NCBI GenBank assembly: GCA_030830725.1
Contig: JAURMN010000054.1
Coordinates: 1 to 14,389, forward strand
Reading direction: 5' to 3'
Length of the DNA stretch: 14,389 bases
DNA from: Balneolales bacterium
GTDB taxonomy: Bacteria > Bacteroidota > Rhodothermia > Balneolales > Balneolaceae
Part shown: positions 6,900-14,389 of the stretch, in pieces
How positions within the stretch are numbered: the stretch's first letter is position 1
How the letters are laid out: the number at the start of each line of letters is the position of its first letter
Translations under genes and position numbers: made by a program
Notes under the pieces: generated by a model
The model's database searches: none
What the model saw: the letters and a program-made list of their open reading frames with translations, nothing else
What the model was told of the DNA's origin: nothing

Positions 6900-8060
6900 T
6901 TACGAAAAAAGTGCCTGAATTTCGTCTAAAATCACCGGATTAATTGCCATGGCAAGCGCGATTGAAACAGCCAGACCTATCAGAGCATACGATGCATCTT
7001 TCGCCATCAATTTGAAAGAGTGAGAAATTGGCTTACCTCTACCTCTTGAGTCCATAATCGACATTGCAACTTCACGACCGGCTAACAGTCCAATAAACAC
7101 CCAGGTGGTACTCATCGGGATATTATTCAGGGTCTTGAAGTAGAACAAAATAATGGCGTAAACAAAGTCGACAATGGTTGCAGACCGAACATCTGTGATA
7201 AATGATTTTTCGGTCACAATCTGCTGGATTCGGTCCCCCTTTAAATAGAAAAGCACACCTAAACCGAGAAAAATAATTCCAGCGAAAACAAAAAATTGGT
7301 TGAATGAGAGAGAACGAGGAAGATAGACGGCAATATTGGCTGCATCTTGCATTAACCATACGGCCCACAATGCACCGGATGTTACCCATTGCAAAGGAAT
7401 CCAAATCGGATGAGGCTCTTTCCCTTTAAAAATGGCATCCTTGAATTTGGAAACCAGAATCCACATCAGAATAGCGACTGCAAACGCCACAAAATAACCC
7501 GAAAGACTCTTGATCAGCATGGACTGAATTCCACCCAAATTGGCAGAAAAACAGCTCAAAAGTAGAAAAGTGGTGGAAACCGGCATTCGAAGCCGAGTAA
7601 TGATCAATAGAAATAGAGGGGCTGCAACCTGCAGAAACGAAAACGAGGTAGGCGCTTCAGTAAATCCTTTAGCTGCAAGTCGTTGATACGAGACATCCCC
7701 GTCATAAATCACCCAACTGTATGCCACCGTTACAAGAAAAATTCCCCCAATAAATAGCCACAAAATCCACCATTTCCGATGAGCATTGGAGGCCAAAAAG
7801 GTACCGATGGTTTGAATACTGTCATTTGCAATGGCGGAGTAACCTGCAAAGAGGAATCCCACCCACATTGCAATATGGGGGGTCTCGTAGGTCATTCCTG
7901 CGACCATAAAAAAGAGCCCAATCAGTACTAGAAAAAGACGCTCTTCTCGAATAAATCCAATAAAGCTATTTGGAATGAGTGATTGAATGGCACTGAGGAG
8001 AGAATTACCATTCGATGACCCATTAGTGGTCGTCTGAAACTTTTCTTCTAAACCTTGCAT
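6900..8060 (-). CDS. Divergent PiT-type (inorganic phosphate transporter) membrane protein
   Basis: A polytopic inner-membrane protein of 386 residues from the ATG at 8060; an in-frame GTG at 8096 would add 12 residues and cannot be excluded. I count about ten hydrophobic segments. Two pseudo-symmetric halves each carry PiT-like signatures: GYSAIANDSIQTIGT (73-87) with RMPVSTTF (158-165), and WLMQDAANIAVYLP (235-248) with IPMSTTW (314-320). In the PiT family the G-x-N-D-x-A-N-x-x-G-T and P-V-S-T-T-H loops form the phosphate site; here the second GxND copy is weakened to QDAAN and the final His of PVSTTH is Phe or Trp. The N-terminal 35 residues are polar, rich in Ser, Asn and Gly. A sodium- or proton-coupled phosphate (or similar anion) carrier is the best inference, but the substituted residues leave substrate open. 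No PhoU-like regulator is adjacent. It is divergent from the RsbW-like gene. Confidence 0.75.
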   Translation of the reverse strand: MQGLEEKFQTTTNGSSNGNSLLSAIQSLIPNSFIGFIREERLFLVLIGLFFMVAGMTYETPHIAMWVGFLFAGYSAIANDSIQTIGTFLASNAHRKWWILWLFIGGIFLVTVAYSWVIYDGDVSYQRLAAKGFTEAPTSFSFLQVAAPLFLLIITRLRMPVSTTFLLLSCFSANLGGIQSMLIKSLSGYFVAFAVAILMWILVSKFKDAIFKGKEPHPIWIPLQWVTSGALWAVWLMQDAANIAVYLPRSLSFNQFFVFAGIIFLGLGVLFYLKGDRIQQIVTEKSFITDVRSATIVDFVYAIILFYFKTLNNIPMSTTWVFIGLLAGREVAMSIMDSRGRGKPISHSFKLMAKDASYALIGLAVSIALAMAINPVILDEIQALFS

Positions 8061-8190
8061 AGAATTCACTAATGAAATTCTAAGAAATCTAAACACCCTA
8101 TGTTAAGAAAATGTTACCATTGCAAAGTTTCTCGATCACACTCGACACTGATTTGATTTTCCTATATTGCTCGAAGTTTAAATCCTCGTT

Positions 8191-8219
8191 TTTGATCTTA
8201 TTTCCCGTGTTTGATCTTA
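8191..8219. repeat. Direct repeat TTTGATCTTA in the divergent promoter region
   Basis: Two identical copies of TTTGATCTTA lie at 8191-8200 and 8210-8219, spaced 19 bases start to start, about two helical turns. They sit upstream of the RsbW-like gene and within the shared upstream region of the divergent transporter gene. The spacing suits binding of a dimeric regulator on one DNA face, but two 10-base copies in an A/T-rich region could also be chance. Confidence 0.3.
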
Positions 8220-8274
8220 AACAGTCGGTTAGGATTCAACCTAATTGAGCCTGAAAACTAGTTTTTCCTCTCTC

Positions 8275-8679
8275 ATGCACTCCTCGACCTTACATCTGAG
8301 TATCCCGTCATCATTAGAGGAAGTAGAGCTTTTGCATGCCAGACTTGTAACGTTTATTTCGGAAAATGGATTTACAGATGCCCTGAAAATGAGGGCAGAA
8401 CTTGCCATCATCGAAGCGCTGACCAATGCCATCCGACATGGAAATCAGCACGATCCTCTAAAGATGGTGGAACTCAAACTTTGGACCTCACCGAACATTT
8501 TGACCTGCGAAGTTTCCGATCAGGGTGAGGGGTTTGATCCGGAGAAAGTGGCCGATCCTTTGGTAAGCGATAATTTGCTAAAAACTGGAGGAAGAGGAGT
8601 TTTCCTGCTGCGAGAAATGGCCGATGAAGCCACTTTTGAAAATGGTGGACGCGTGATAAGAATGGTTTTTAGAGAGTGA
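8275..8679 (+). CDS. RsbW/SpoIIAB-like ATPase (anti-sigma factor / serine kinase family)
   Basis: A cytosolic GHKL-fold protein of 134 residues, the usual size for a single-domain HATPase_c_2 protein. Members of the family bind ATP and either sequester a sigma factor or phosphorylate an anti-sigma antagonist on serine. The N-box is EALTNAIRHGN (47-57, Glu47 and Asn51), the G1 box DQGEGFDP (82-89, Asp82, Gly84, Gly86) and the G2 box TGGRGVFLLREMAD (104-117). These are complete, so ATP binding is expected. The start is uncertain: the ATG at 8275 begins just before the conserved first strand; a TTG at 8245 would add ten residues and has AGGA 10 bases upstream. No sigma factor, STAS-domain antagonist or PP2C phosphatase gene is in the window, so its partners are encoded elsewhere or it serves another signalling role. 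Confidence 0.87.
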   Translation: MHSSTLHLSIPSSLEEVELLHARLVTFISENGFTDALKMRAELAIIEALTNAIRHGNQHDPLKMVELKLWTSPNILTCEVSDQGEGFDPEKVADPLVSDNLLKTGGRGVFLLREMADEATFENGGRVIRMVFRE

Positions 8680-8709
8680 TAGGCTTATTTGTTCTTTGAA
8701 TCATCACTC

Positions 8710-8807
8710 TTCATGACCGCTATATGCTTTACTCAGTTGAGCCGCAATAGGTAACTGCTGGGAAGGAATCTGGAACAGTGTTCCTTAACCTTGGGGCGGT
8801 CAATGAA
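8710..8807. other. Candidate structured element (branched inverted repeat) between convergent genes
   Basis: TTCATGACCGC at 8710-8720 pairs with GCGGTCAATGAA at 8796-8807: eleven base pairs with a single bulged A. Inside this closing stem are CAGTT/AACTG (8734-8738 with 8753-8757) and GGAAC-AGT-GTTCC (8772-8784), the latter competing with AAGGAA/TTCCTT (8763-8768 with 8781-8786). This would fold as a roughly 98-base multibranch structure on either strand. It fits no RNA family I recognise. It may be a small RNA, a 3' UTR element of one of the flanking genes, or chance. Confidence 0.3.
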
Positions 8808-8838
8808 AACTTACAGCAAAACGTTTTAGATCGCTTTT

Positions 8839-9165
8839 TTACTCGACCTGTGCGTCAAGCTGGCGTTTGAGCATGGCTTTCGGAACGGCGCCAATCACCT
8901 GATCTACTACCTGGCCATCTTTAAAAATTAAGAGCGTCGGAATACTGCGAATGCCATACTTGATGGAGACTTGTGGATTTGTGTCTACATCTACTTTCCC
9001 AACTTTTACTTTTCCTTCATATTCGCCGGCAAGTTCTTCTACAATCGGTCCTACCATACGGCATGGTCCACACCATTCAGCCCAAAAATCCACCAATACA
9101 GGTGTTGAGCTATTTTCGACTTCGGTTGCAAAATTTTGATCTGTTAATTCAATGGCTTTGGGCAT
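8839..9165 (-). CDS. trxA: Thioredoxin
   Basis: A cytosolic dithiol-disulfide oxidoreductase that keeps protein disulfides reduced and supplies electrons to enzymes such as ribonucleotide reductase and peroxiredoxins, itself reduced by thioredoxin reductase. It has 108 residues, the canonical length. The active site WCGPC is at 31-35, preceded by the buried Asp26 in VDFWAE, with the cis-proline at Pro76 in RSIPTLL and the family pattern KVDVDTNPQ (57-65). All catalytic residues are present. The ATG at 9165 has GGAG about 8 bases upstream, a good ribosome binding site. It is on the same strand as dnaE, whose stop is 164 bases upstream, and it converges with the RsbW-like gene. Probably its own transcription unit, though I could not pick a promoter with confidence. 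Confidence 0.97.
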   Translation of the reverse strand: MPKAIELTDQNFATEVENSSTPVLVDFWAEWCGPCRMVGPIVEELAGEYEGKVKVGKVDVDTNPQVSIKYGIRSIPTLLIFKDGQVVDQVIGAVPKAMLKRQLDAQVE

Positions 9166-9329
9166 CAGAATCTCCGTGTGGTTTACTGGTTCTCAATAGT
9201 GGTTTACAACTTCTAAATATCGGAATTATCTTGAGAGAGGCCTAATCGATTCTTCTTATGAGGTGTATTAGATTTATCAATGAAGCGTAGCCGTCGCAAG
9301 CGGGATTCGAATTTTCCCCAAAGCATTCC

Positions 9330-12300
9330 TCATGACTTCTTTGCCAGTCGAACATTTTCATCCCCAAGCACCCGTCGCAGTTCTTGGACGAGTTCATCCG
9401 ACGGTTCTACCACAAACTTACGCACCATCATCGGCAAAGGCTGAGTTAACCCCGGCGACTGAACCCAAAGTTCGACCGGTGTTTTTCCTCTATGGGAATT
9501 AAATAATCGCGTAATGAGAGTCAACTCCTCCTCTCCTACTTTATCCGTTTCAATATTCATTCGAAGCACTAACTTATCCTGATACTTCTCACGTAGATTC
9601 TCTGCACGTTCAAAGGAATTGGCAATCAGGCGAACCTGTCCGTCATTACGTAGAGTTCCATCCACATACACGATGGTATCTTCGACCAGAAGCCCTCCAT
9701 AGCGATCAAAGGACTCGCTGAACACGCAAACTTCCACGCTACCATCAAGATCTTCCACCTGAAGAAATGCAATCGGACGTCGTTTAGAGTCGACATGTCG
9801 TCGAATAGAGGTAATGATGCCCAACAAGGAGATCTGCTGGCGATCTGTAATCACATGAATCGTTTGTTCTGTGAGTCGCTGAGAAGTAAAAAGTCGGATT
9901 TCTTCACGAAATCGATCAAGTGGATGTCCACTCAGATAAAATCCTATGCTTTCACGTTCGCGTCGGAGCTGTTCCATCATACTCCAAGGCTGAATTTCCC
10001 TAAGACGTGGCTCAGAAAGTCCAGTCATGGACCCTTTTTCCCCACTAAATAAGGAAGTTTGATTGCGTCGTGTCTCCTCTTGTTTCCGTTGTCCGAAAGC
10101 CATTACTTCCTCCAGGCTTGCTAAAACCTGTGCCCGATTTTCGTGAAGTTGGTCGAAAGCACCAGCCTGAATCAAACTTTCAATCGCCCGCTTATTACAG
10201 AGCCTGGAATCCACTCTGCCGGCAAAATCAAATATACTCTTGAATGCACCGTTCTCTTCTCGCTCTTGCACAATCGCCTCAATCGCTCCGCTGCCTACTC
10301 CTTTGATGGCTGACAATCCGAACTGAATCCGCCCATTCGTCACCGAAAAGGTGCTGATCCCGGTATTGAGGTTTGGAGAGTCTACCGGAAGCCCCATTTT
10401 TTGACACTCTTCAATAAAAAATGTGACTTTTTTAAGGTCATTCATATTGTGACTGAGCACGGCTGCCATATAATCCGCAGGATAATTCGCCTTGAAATAC
10501 ATGGTCTGATAGGCCAAAATCGAATAGGCTGCAGAATGCGATTTATTAAATCCATATCCCGCGAAAAGGGCCATCTTATCGAAAACTTCTTTTGCGACGG
10601 CCTTTTCATACCCTTTGGCTAACGCCCTGGCCATGAACTTCTCCTCTTCTTCGGCCATTTGTTCAACCTTCTTTTTCCCCATGATTCGGCGGAGAATATC
10701 GGCTTCACCAAGCGTATAATCGGCCATTCGCTGAGCCACCATCATAATCTGCTCCTGATAGATCATGATTCCAAACGTGGGTTCAAGGATATCCCGAAGA
10801 TCCTCGTGTGGATACCCCACCTCTTCGTCTCCATGCTTACGCCGAATGTAATCGGGGATAAACTGCATAGGTCCCGGGCGGTATAAGGCGTTCATTGCGA
10901 TCAGGTCGTCCATCCCGGTGGGTTTCAGATTCCGCAAATGCTTGCGCATTCCATCCGACTCAAATTGAAACGTCCCCACAGTACCCCCTTTTTGATAGAG
11001 ATCAAATGTTGCAGGATCATTCAGCGGAATGGAATCATGTGGGACATATACACCATGATTTTGTTGCACGAATTCAATCACGGTCTTGAGGATCGAAAGA
11101 GTCTTTAACCCCAGAAAATCCATTTTGAGCATTCCCGCATCTTCGATTACCCGGCCGTCAAATTGGGTCACCATTAGATCGGTATCCTTGGATGTTGCGA
11201 CCGGGATAAGCTCCAACATGTCTTTCGGAGCAATAATAATCCCAGCCGCGTGAATACCGGTATTTCGAACGCTTCCTTCCAGAGTCTCAGCCAACCTTAG
11301 TGTTTGCGACTCTAGTGAGGATCCATTTCGGATTTCCTTGAGTTCCGGAACTTCCTGATAAGCTTTCTCCAACGTTGTGCCAACCGTTTCGGGAATTTTC
11401 TTAGCCAGTTTATCGGCTTCGGAAAGCGGTAATTCCAATACTCTTGCCACATCTCTGACTGAGGATCGGGCTGCCATGGTCCCAAATGTGATAATGTGGG
11501 CCACCTGATTCGACCCATATTTACCGATGACATAGTCAATGACTTTTTGGCGACCATCATCATCAAAATCGATATCCATATCGGGCATACTGACCCGCTC
11601 GGGATTCAAAAATCGTTCAAAAAGAAGATCGTATCGAAGCGGGTCAACGTCGGTAATCCCAATGGCATAGGCTACCACCGATCCAGCAGCAGAACCTCTT
11701 CCAGGCCCCACGAATACGCCCATTTCCTTGGCGGCCGCAATAAAATCTTGAACGATGAGAAAGTATCCGGCAAAACCCATATTTCGGATGATGCCGAGCT
11801 CATGTCGAATCCGAGCCGTGACCTCTGATGAAAGTTCATCCTGATCCAACGGGTATTTTTCTCGGGCCCCGACAAACGTCAGATACTCCAAATATCCATC
11901 TTCATCGGCGAACGATTCAGGCAGGGCGAAATTCGGTAACAATATTGGCTTCTCCAGCTTAATTGGCTCAATTTTGTCAACCAAATCGGAAATATTTTGT
12001 ATTGCTTCCGGTAAATCCTGAAAAAGCAGGGCCATTTCTTCACCGGTTTTGTAATAGTATTCGTGATTTGGAAACCCAAAACGATGCCCACGACCTCGTC
12101 CAATAGGTGTACTCAACGGTACTCCGTCATCGATGCACAACAATGCATCATGGGCTTTCCAGTCCTCTTTTTCTACATAAAATACATCATTGGTGGCCAC
12201 TACCTTAACACTATATTTTTTAGCAAATCTCAACAATATCTCATTCACACGTTCCTCTTCTTCCAGCCCATGCCGCTGGAGGGAGACGTAAAAATCTGCG

Positions 12301-13667
12301 CCAAAGGTTTCTAGCCACCACACAAAAGCTTCTTCCGCCTGCTCTTCCCCTCGGTTTAAAATCAAATCTGGAATTTCACCTGTAATCCCTCCCGTAAGGG
12401 TAATAATCCCCTGATGATAGGTGGAGATCAGGGATTTATCGATGCGTGGGTATTTATAATAATACCCTTCCAGATAGCCTTTTGAGACCATTGCTGAAAG
12501 ATTCCGATATCCAAGTTCATTTTTTGCTAAAAAGGGTTGCAGAGTTCGATGGTCCCGATGCTCGCGGGTAAATTTTTGCTTGGTACGGTCTTCCACCACA
12601 TAACACTCACATCCAAGAATCGGTTTGATTCCGGCTGCATGTGCCTCTTTCGCAAAACTGAAGGCCCCAAACATGTTTCCAAGATCGGTGAGAGCCAGCG
12701 CTTGCGCCCCGTCTTTTTTGGCTTTAGCAATCAGATCAGAGATTTGTGCAGGGCTGCGAAGCACTGAATATTGTGAATGACAATGCAGATGCGTGAAGCC
12801 TGAGACTGTGAGTGGGATTGATGCAGTCCCCGTGGACTGACTTTTGTATTGTCCTGCTGGCTTGGGGCTCTGCGGGATTGCTTCATGCTCTCGTAAACGG
12901 GCTTCTTCTTGCTTCAAAGCTTCTTGCTCGCTTAGACGACGCTTCTCCTGCTCGATCTCCGCCATATAAAATTCCGGACGGATATACTCATACAAGGCTT
13001 TTTTGTGGCTAATGCCCGTCGAAATTCCATCTGTGATCAACCCAGGAGCGGGTAATCCCGCTGATTCACTTCCCTCTTCGGGAAGGCTCAGCATGATTAC
13101 CTCTCGACGTAGCAATTCCAAAAAACATCTCGCTGTCGCTGCCACGTCAGCCAGGGCATCATGAGCCCCCGTGAAACTGATTTCAAAAAGAGTTCGGTGA
13201 AGCTCGTCAAGCGTAGGCCATTTAAACCCACCACCGGCCCCTCCGGGAATGGCACAAAATTCTGTCGATGTTTCCTTTGTATCTACACGAAGAAAACGTT
13301 CAAGCGGTGTGGCTTTTTGAAGTCGTACATACTCAGAGCCGACTACTCGCTCATCGAACTCCAGATTGTGGCCAATCAATACCCGGCTAATGGCGAGGGC
13401 TTTTTCAAATTCGGTAAAGACATCCACGATAGGGATTCCCTCTTCCATCGCCCGTTGCGTGGATATTCCATGGACTTTCTCAGAGTTAAACGGGATAGAG
13501 AAGCCCTCTGGACGTACAATGAAGTTCCCCTCCTGAATTTTTTTCCCTGAAAGATCATATACCTGCCAGGCCAATTGAACCACACGGGGCCAGTTGTCCA
13601 GGTCTGTGATGGGGGCTTTATAATTCTTGGGTAGCCCGGTCGTTTCTGTGTCGAATATGAGATACAT
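9330..13667 (-). CDS. dnaE: DNA polymerase III alpha subunit with N-terminal proofreading exonuclease
   Basis: The replicative polymerase, 1445 residues against about 1160 for E. coli DnaE; the excess is a fused exonuclease plus linker. Residues 1-190 are a DEDDh (DnaQ-like) domain with Asp6, Glu8, Asp105, His169 and Asp174, all present. A charged linker follows (about 232-285), then a PHP domain (291-about 520). The polymerase core has GPGRGSAAGS (654-663), catalytic aspartates in PDMDIDFD (695-702) and Asp850 in KMDFLGL. Tandem helix-hairpin-helix (GLSAIKGVGSGAIEAI, 1117-1132), a clamp-binding QTSLF (1203-1207) and an OB fold (1279-1352) complete the order. The exo-fused plan is the Bacteroidota type, so no separate DnaQ is needed. 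In the PHP domain three usual metal histidines look replaced: Leu329 (ALTDLGN), Leu376 and Phe496 (ATNDVFY), so this domain is probably structural only. No intein is present. The ATG at 13667 begins directly with the first exonuclease strand. Confidence 0.97.
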   Translation of the reverse strand: MYLIFDTETTGLPKNYKAPITDLDNWPRVVQLAWQVYDLSGKKIQEGNFIVRPEGFSIPFNSEKVHGISTQRAMEEGIPIVDVFTEFEKALAISRVLIGHNLEFDERVVGSEYVRLQKATPLERFLRVDTKETSTEFCAIPGGAGGGFKWPTLDELHRTLFEISFTGAHDALADVAATARCFLELLRREVIMLSLPEEGSESAGLPAPGLITDGISTGISHKKALYEYIRPEFYMAEIEQEKRRLSEQEALKQEEARLREHEAIPQSPKPAGQYKSQSTGTASIPLTVSGFTHLHCHSQYSVLRSPAQISDLIAKAKKDGAQALALTDLGNMFGAFSFAKEAHAAGIKPILGCECYVVEDRTKQKFTREHRDHRTLQPFLAKNELGYRNLSAMVSKGYLEGYYYKYPRIDKSLISTYHQGIITLTGGITGEIPDLILNRGEEQAEEAFVWWLETFGADFYVSLQRHGLEEEERVNEILLRFAKKYSVKVVATNDVFYVEKEDWKAHDALLCIDDGVPLSTPIGRGRGHRFGFPNHEYYYKTGEEMALLFQDLPEAIQNISDLVDKIEPIKLEKPILLPNFALPESFADEDGYLEYLTFVGAREKYPLDQDELSSEVTARIRHELGIIRNMGFAGYFLIVQDFIAAAKEMGVFVGPGRGSAAGSVVAYAIGITDVDPLRYDLLFERFLNPERVSMPDMDIDFDDDGRQKVIDYVIGKYGSNQVAHIITFGTMAARSSVRDVARVLELPLSEADKLAKKIPETVGTTLEKAYQEVPELKEIRNGSSLESQTLRLAETLEGSVRNTGIHAAGIIIAPKDMLELIPVATSKDTDLMVTQFDGRVIEDAGMLKMDFLGLKTLSILKTVIEFVQQNHGVYVPHDSIPLNDPATFDLYQKGGTVGTFQFESDGMRKHLRNLKPTGMDDLIAMNALYRPGPMQFIPDYIRRKHGDEEVGYPHEDLRDILEPTFGIMIYQEQIMMVAQRMADYTLGEADILRRIMGKKKVEQMAEEEEKFMARALAKGYEKAVAKEVFDKMALFAGYGFNKSHSAAYSILAYQTMYFKANYPADYMAAVLSHNMNDLKKVTFFIEECQKMGLPVDSPNLNTGISTFSVTNGRIQFGLSAIKGVGSGAIEAIVQEREENGAFKSIFDFAGRVDSRLCNKRAIESLIQAGAFDQLHENRAQVLASLEEVMAFGQRKQEETRRNQTSLFSGEKGSMTGLSEPRLREIQPWSMMEQLRRERESIGFYLSGHPLDRFREEIRLFTSQRLTEQTIHVITDRQQISLLGIITSIRRHVDSKRRPIAFLQVEDLDGSVEVCVFSESFDRYGGLLVEDTIVYVDGTLRNDGQVRLIANSFERAENLREKYQDKLVLRMNIETDKVGEEELTLITRLFNSHRGKTPVELWVQSPGLTQPLPMMVRKFVVEPSDELVQELRRVLGDENVRLAKKS

Positions 13668-13764
13668 GGCAGTGACAAAATACTCCGTCTCTACCTTTGA
13701 TCACAACACTAATTGAATAAATCCAAAAGGTTTTTTTAGTTCTAATTTAAAGGTGGATTAACGA

Positions 13765-14082
13765 TCAGAGTATAGCGAAGGATTCTTCATACGGAACGTA
13801 AACTACGGGGTTCCATTCCACCTGTATTTCTTCCACACGGGCCATAAAAGGTCCCTTTTTTAGTTCACAAATTAAGTCCTCAAGACACTCCTTACTTCCT
13901 CTTGCGAATACCTGGACACGTCCGTCCGGAAGGTTTTTGACATACCCAGTAACGTGATGCAACCCTGCGACTCGCCGGGCAAAACTTCGGTATCCAACTC
14001 CCTGAACCAAGCCGGTGATGCAAAGACGTACAGTGGTTAACGAATCCTGACGATGTTCAGGGGAAGGAGAAGATTCCATCAT
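13765..14082 (-). CDS. acyP: Acylphosphatase
   Basis: A small cytosolic hydrolase of carboxyl-phosphate bonds in acyl phosphates such as acetyl phosphate or 1,3-bisphosphoglycerate. It has 105 residues, a little over the usual 90-100 because of a polar N-terminal extension of about 15 residues. The phosphate-binding loop GLVQGVGYR (24-32) ends in the catalytic Arg32, and GYVKNLPDGRVQVFARG (46-62) contains the catalytic Asn50. Both family signatures are complete. The start may be either ATG of the pair at 14082/14079. It is divergent from the oxyR-like gene with 59 bases between starts, so the two share a control region. It lies 97 bases upstream of dnaE on the same strand. Confidence 0.95.
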   Translation of the reverse strand: MMESSPSPEHRQDSLTTVRLCITGLVQGVGYRSFARRVAGLHHVTGYVKNLPDGRVQVFARGSKECLEDLICELKKGPFMARVEEIQVEWNPVVYVPYEESFAIL

Positions 14083-14141
14083 GCTGTTTAATTGAGATCT
14101 CTCTATTTTAATTTCACAATTGATAAGATAAGAATCTGTGT

Positions 14142-14389
14142 ATGACGCTTACCCAACTGATGTACATTGTGGCTGTAAATAAGTACAGACACTTTGGTAC
14201 GGCTGCTGAAAAATCTTTTGTCACTCAGCCAACATTGAGTATGCAAGTACAAAAACTCGAGGATGAACTCGGGGTTAAGATTTTTGACCGAAGTAAATCA
14301 CCAGTAGTCCCTACACCCATTGGGATGAATATCATTCAAAAAGCTGAGCAAATCCTTGCCGAAGAAAAGGAAATTGAGGATATGGCCAG
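14142..14389 (+). CDS. oxyR: LysR-family regulator, OxyR-like, N-terminal part (cut by right edge)
   Basis: The first 82 codons of a LysR-type transcription regulator; the frame runs open off the right edge. The winged helix-turn-helix spans roughly residues 2-60, with FGTAAEKSFVTQPTLSMQV (18-36) as the helix-turn-helix, then LEDELGVKIFDRSKSPVVP (39-57) and the start of the linker helix. The wording of this segment matches OxyR proteins of Bacteroidota as I remember them, which sense hydrogen peroxide and activate catalase, Dps and alkyl hydroperoxide reductase genes. The redox cysteines that would prove the OxyR assignment lie beyond the window, so the LysR call is firm and the OxyR call is likely only. 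LysR genes often control a divergent neighbour, here acyP. Confidence 0.8.
   Translation, partial: MTLTQLMYIVAVNKYRHFGTAAEKSFVTQPTLSMQVQKLEDELGVKIFDRSKSPVVPTPIGMNIIQKAEQILAEEKEIEDMA

Noticed and set aside
8754..8790. GGAAGGAA recalling the SRP RNA tetraloop region
   Set aside because: The required GTCAGG side and AGCAGC side of helix 8 are absent and the surrounding pairing does not match.
8815..8840. AAAACGTTTT palindrome followed by a run of six T as a terminator
   Set aside because: The stem is almost entirely A/T and the T-run is separated from it by seven bases, partly inside the trxA stop codon.
9290..9330. TTCGAATCCC on the minus strand resembling a tRNA T-loop
   Set aside because: The bases flanking the seven-base loop do not pair as a T stem, and no anticodon arm or acceptor stem can be built around it.
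9795..13550. Several open frames of 60-130 codons on the plus strand opposite dnaE
   Set aside because: No recognisable protein features or binding sites; they are antisense shadows of a strongly coding gene.
9330..13667. Intein or insertion as the reason for the great length of DnaE
   Set aside because: The extra length is fully explained by the N-terminal exonuclease and linker; the polymerase core is uninterrupted and lacks splicing motifs.

Overview
The window reads as an ordinary housekeeping stretch of a chromosome from the Bacteroidota or a close relative; a Balneolota-like lineage is possible but is a guess. Four signs point there. The DNA polymerase III alpha subunit carries an N-terminal DEDDh exonuclease, an arrangement I know from Flavobacterium-type DnaE. 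The 5'-nucleotidase is split into separate catalytic-domain and C-terminal-domain genes, as in many Bacteroidota. The LysR regulator at the right edge resembles Bacteroidota OxyR. A perfect TAnnTTTG -7 promoter box precedes ilvE. I see no rRNA, tRNA, CRISPR array, insertion sequence or phage gene. Coding density is high and no gap between genes exceeds 300 bases.

Left part (1-2162): the N-terminal part of an exported M16 zinc peptidase, cut by the left edge, is transcribed divergently from ilvE, a branched-chain aminotransferase. Their starts are 148 bases apart and ilvE has the best promoter candidate in the window.

Centre-left (2220-6745, all minus): read in the direction of transcription, an HNH nuclease, mnmA (tRNA 2-thiouridylase), a secreted DUF4412-like protein, a lipoprotein with the 5'-nucleotidase C-terminal domain, and a UshA-like metallophosphoesterase. 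From mnmA onward the joints are a 4-base ATGA overlap, 1 base and 28 bases, so mnmA appears to head an operon of three cell-envelope genes. The two nucleotidase halves probably act together outside the cytoplasm, but the C-terminal half has lost the GGIR motif that normally helps hold the nucleotide.

Centre (6900-9165): a divergent PiT-type phosphate-transporter homologue (minus) faces an RsbW/SpoIIAB-like ATPase (plus) across a promoter region with a 10-base direct repeat. The ATPase gene converges on trxA (thioredoxin), and the gap between them holds an inverted repeat that could form a branched structure.

Right part (9330-14389): the 1445-residue dnaE, then acylphosphatase (acyP), both minus, then the divergent 5' end of an oxyR-like gene cut by the right edge.

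I found no clear undescribed multi-gene system. The observations most worth checking are the apparently dead PHP metal site in DnaE, the degenerate 5'-nucleotidase C-domain, the structured element before trxA, and the mnmA-envelope operon.
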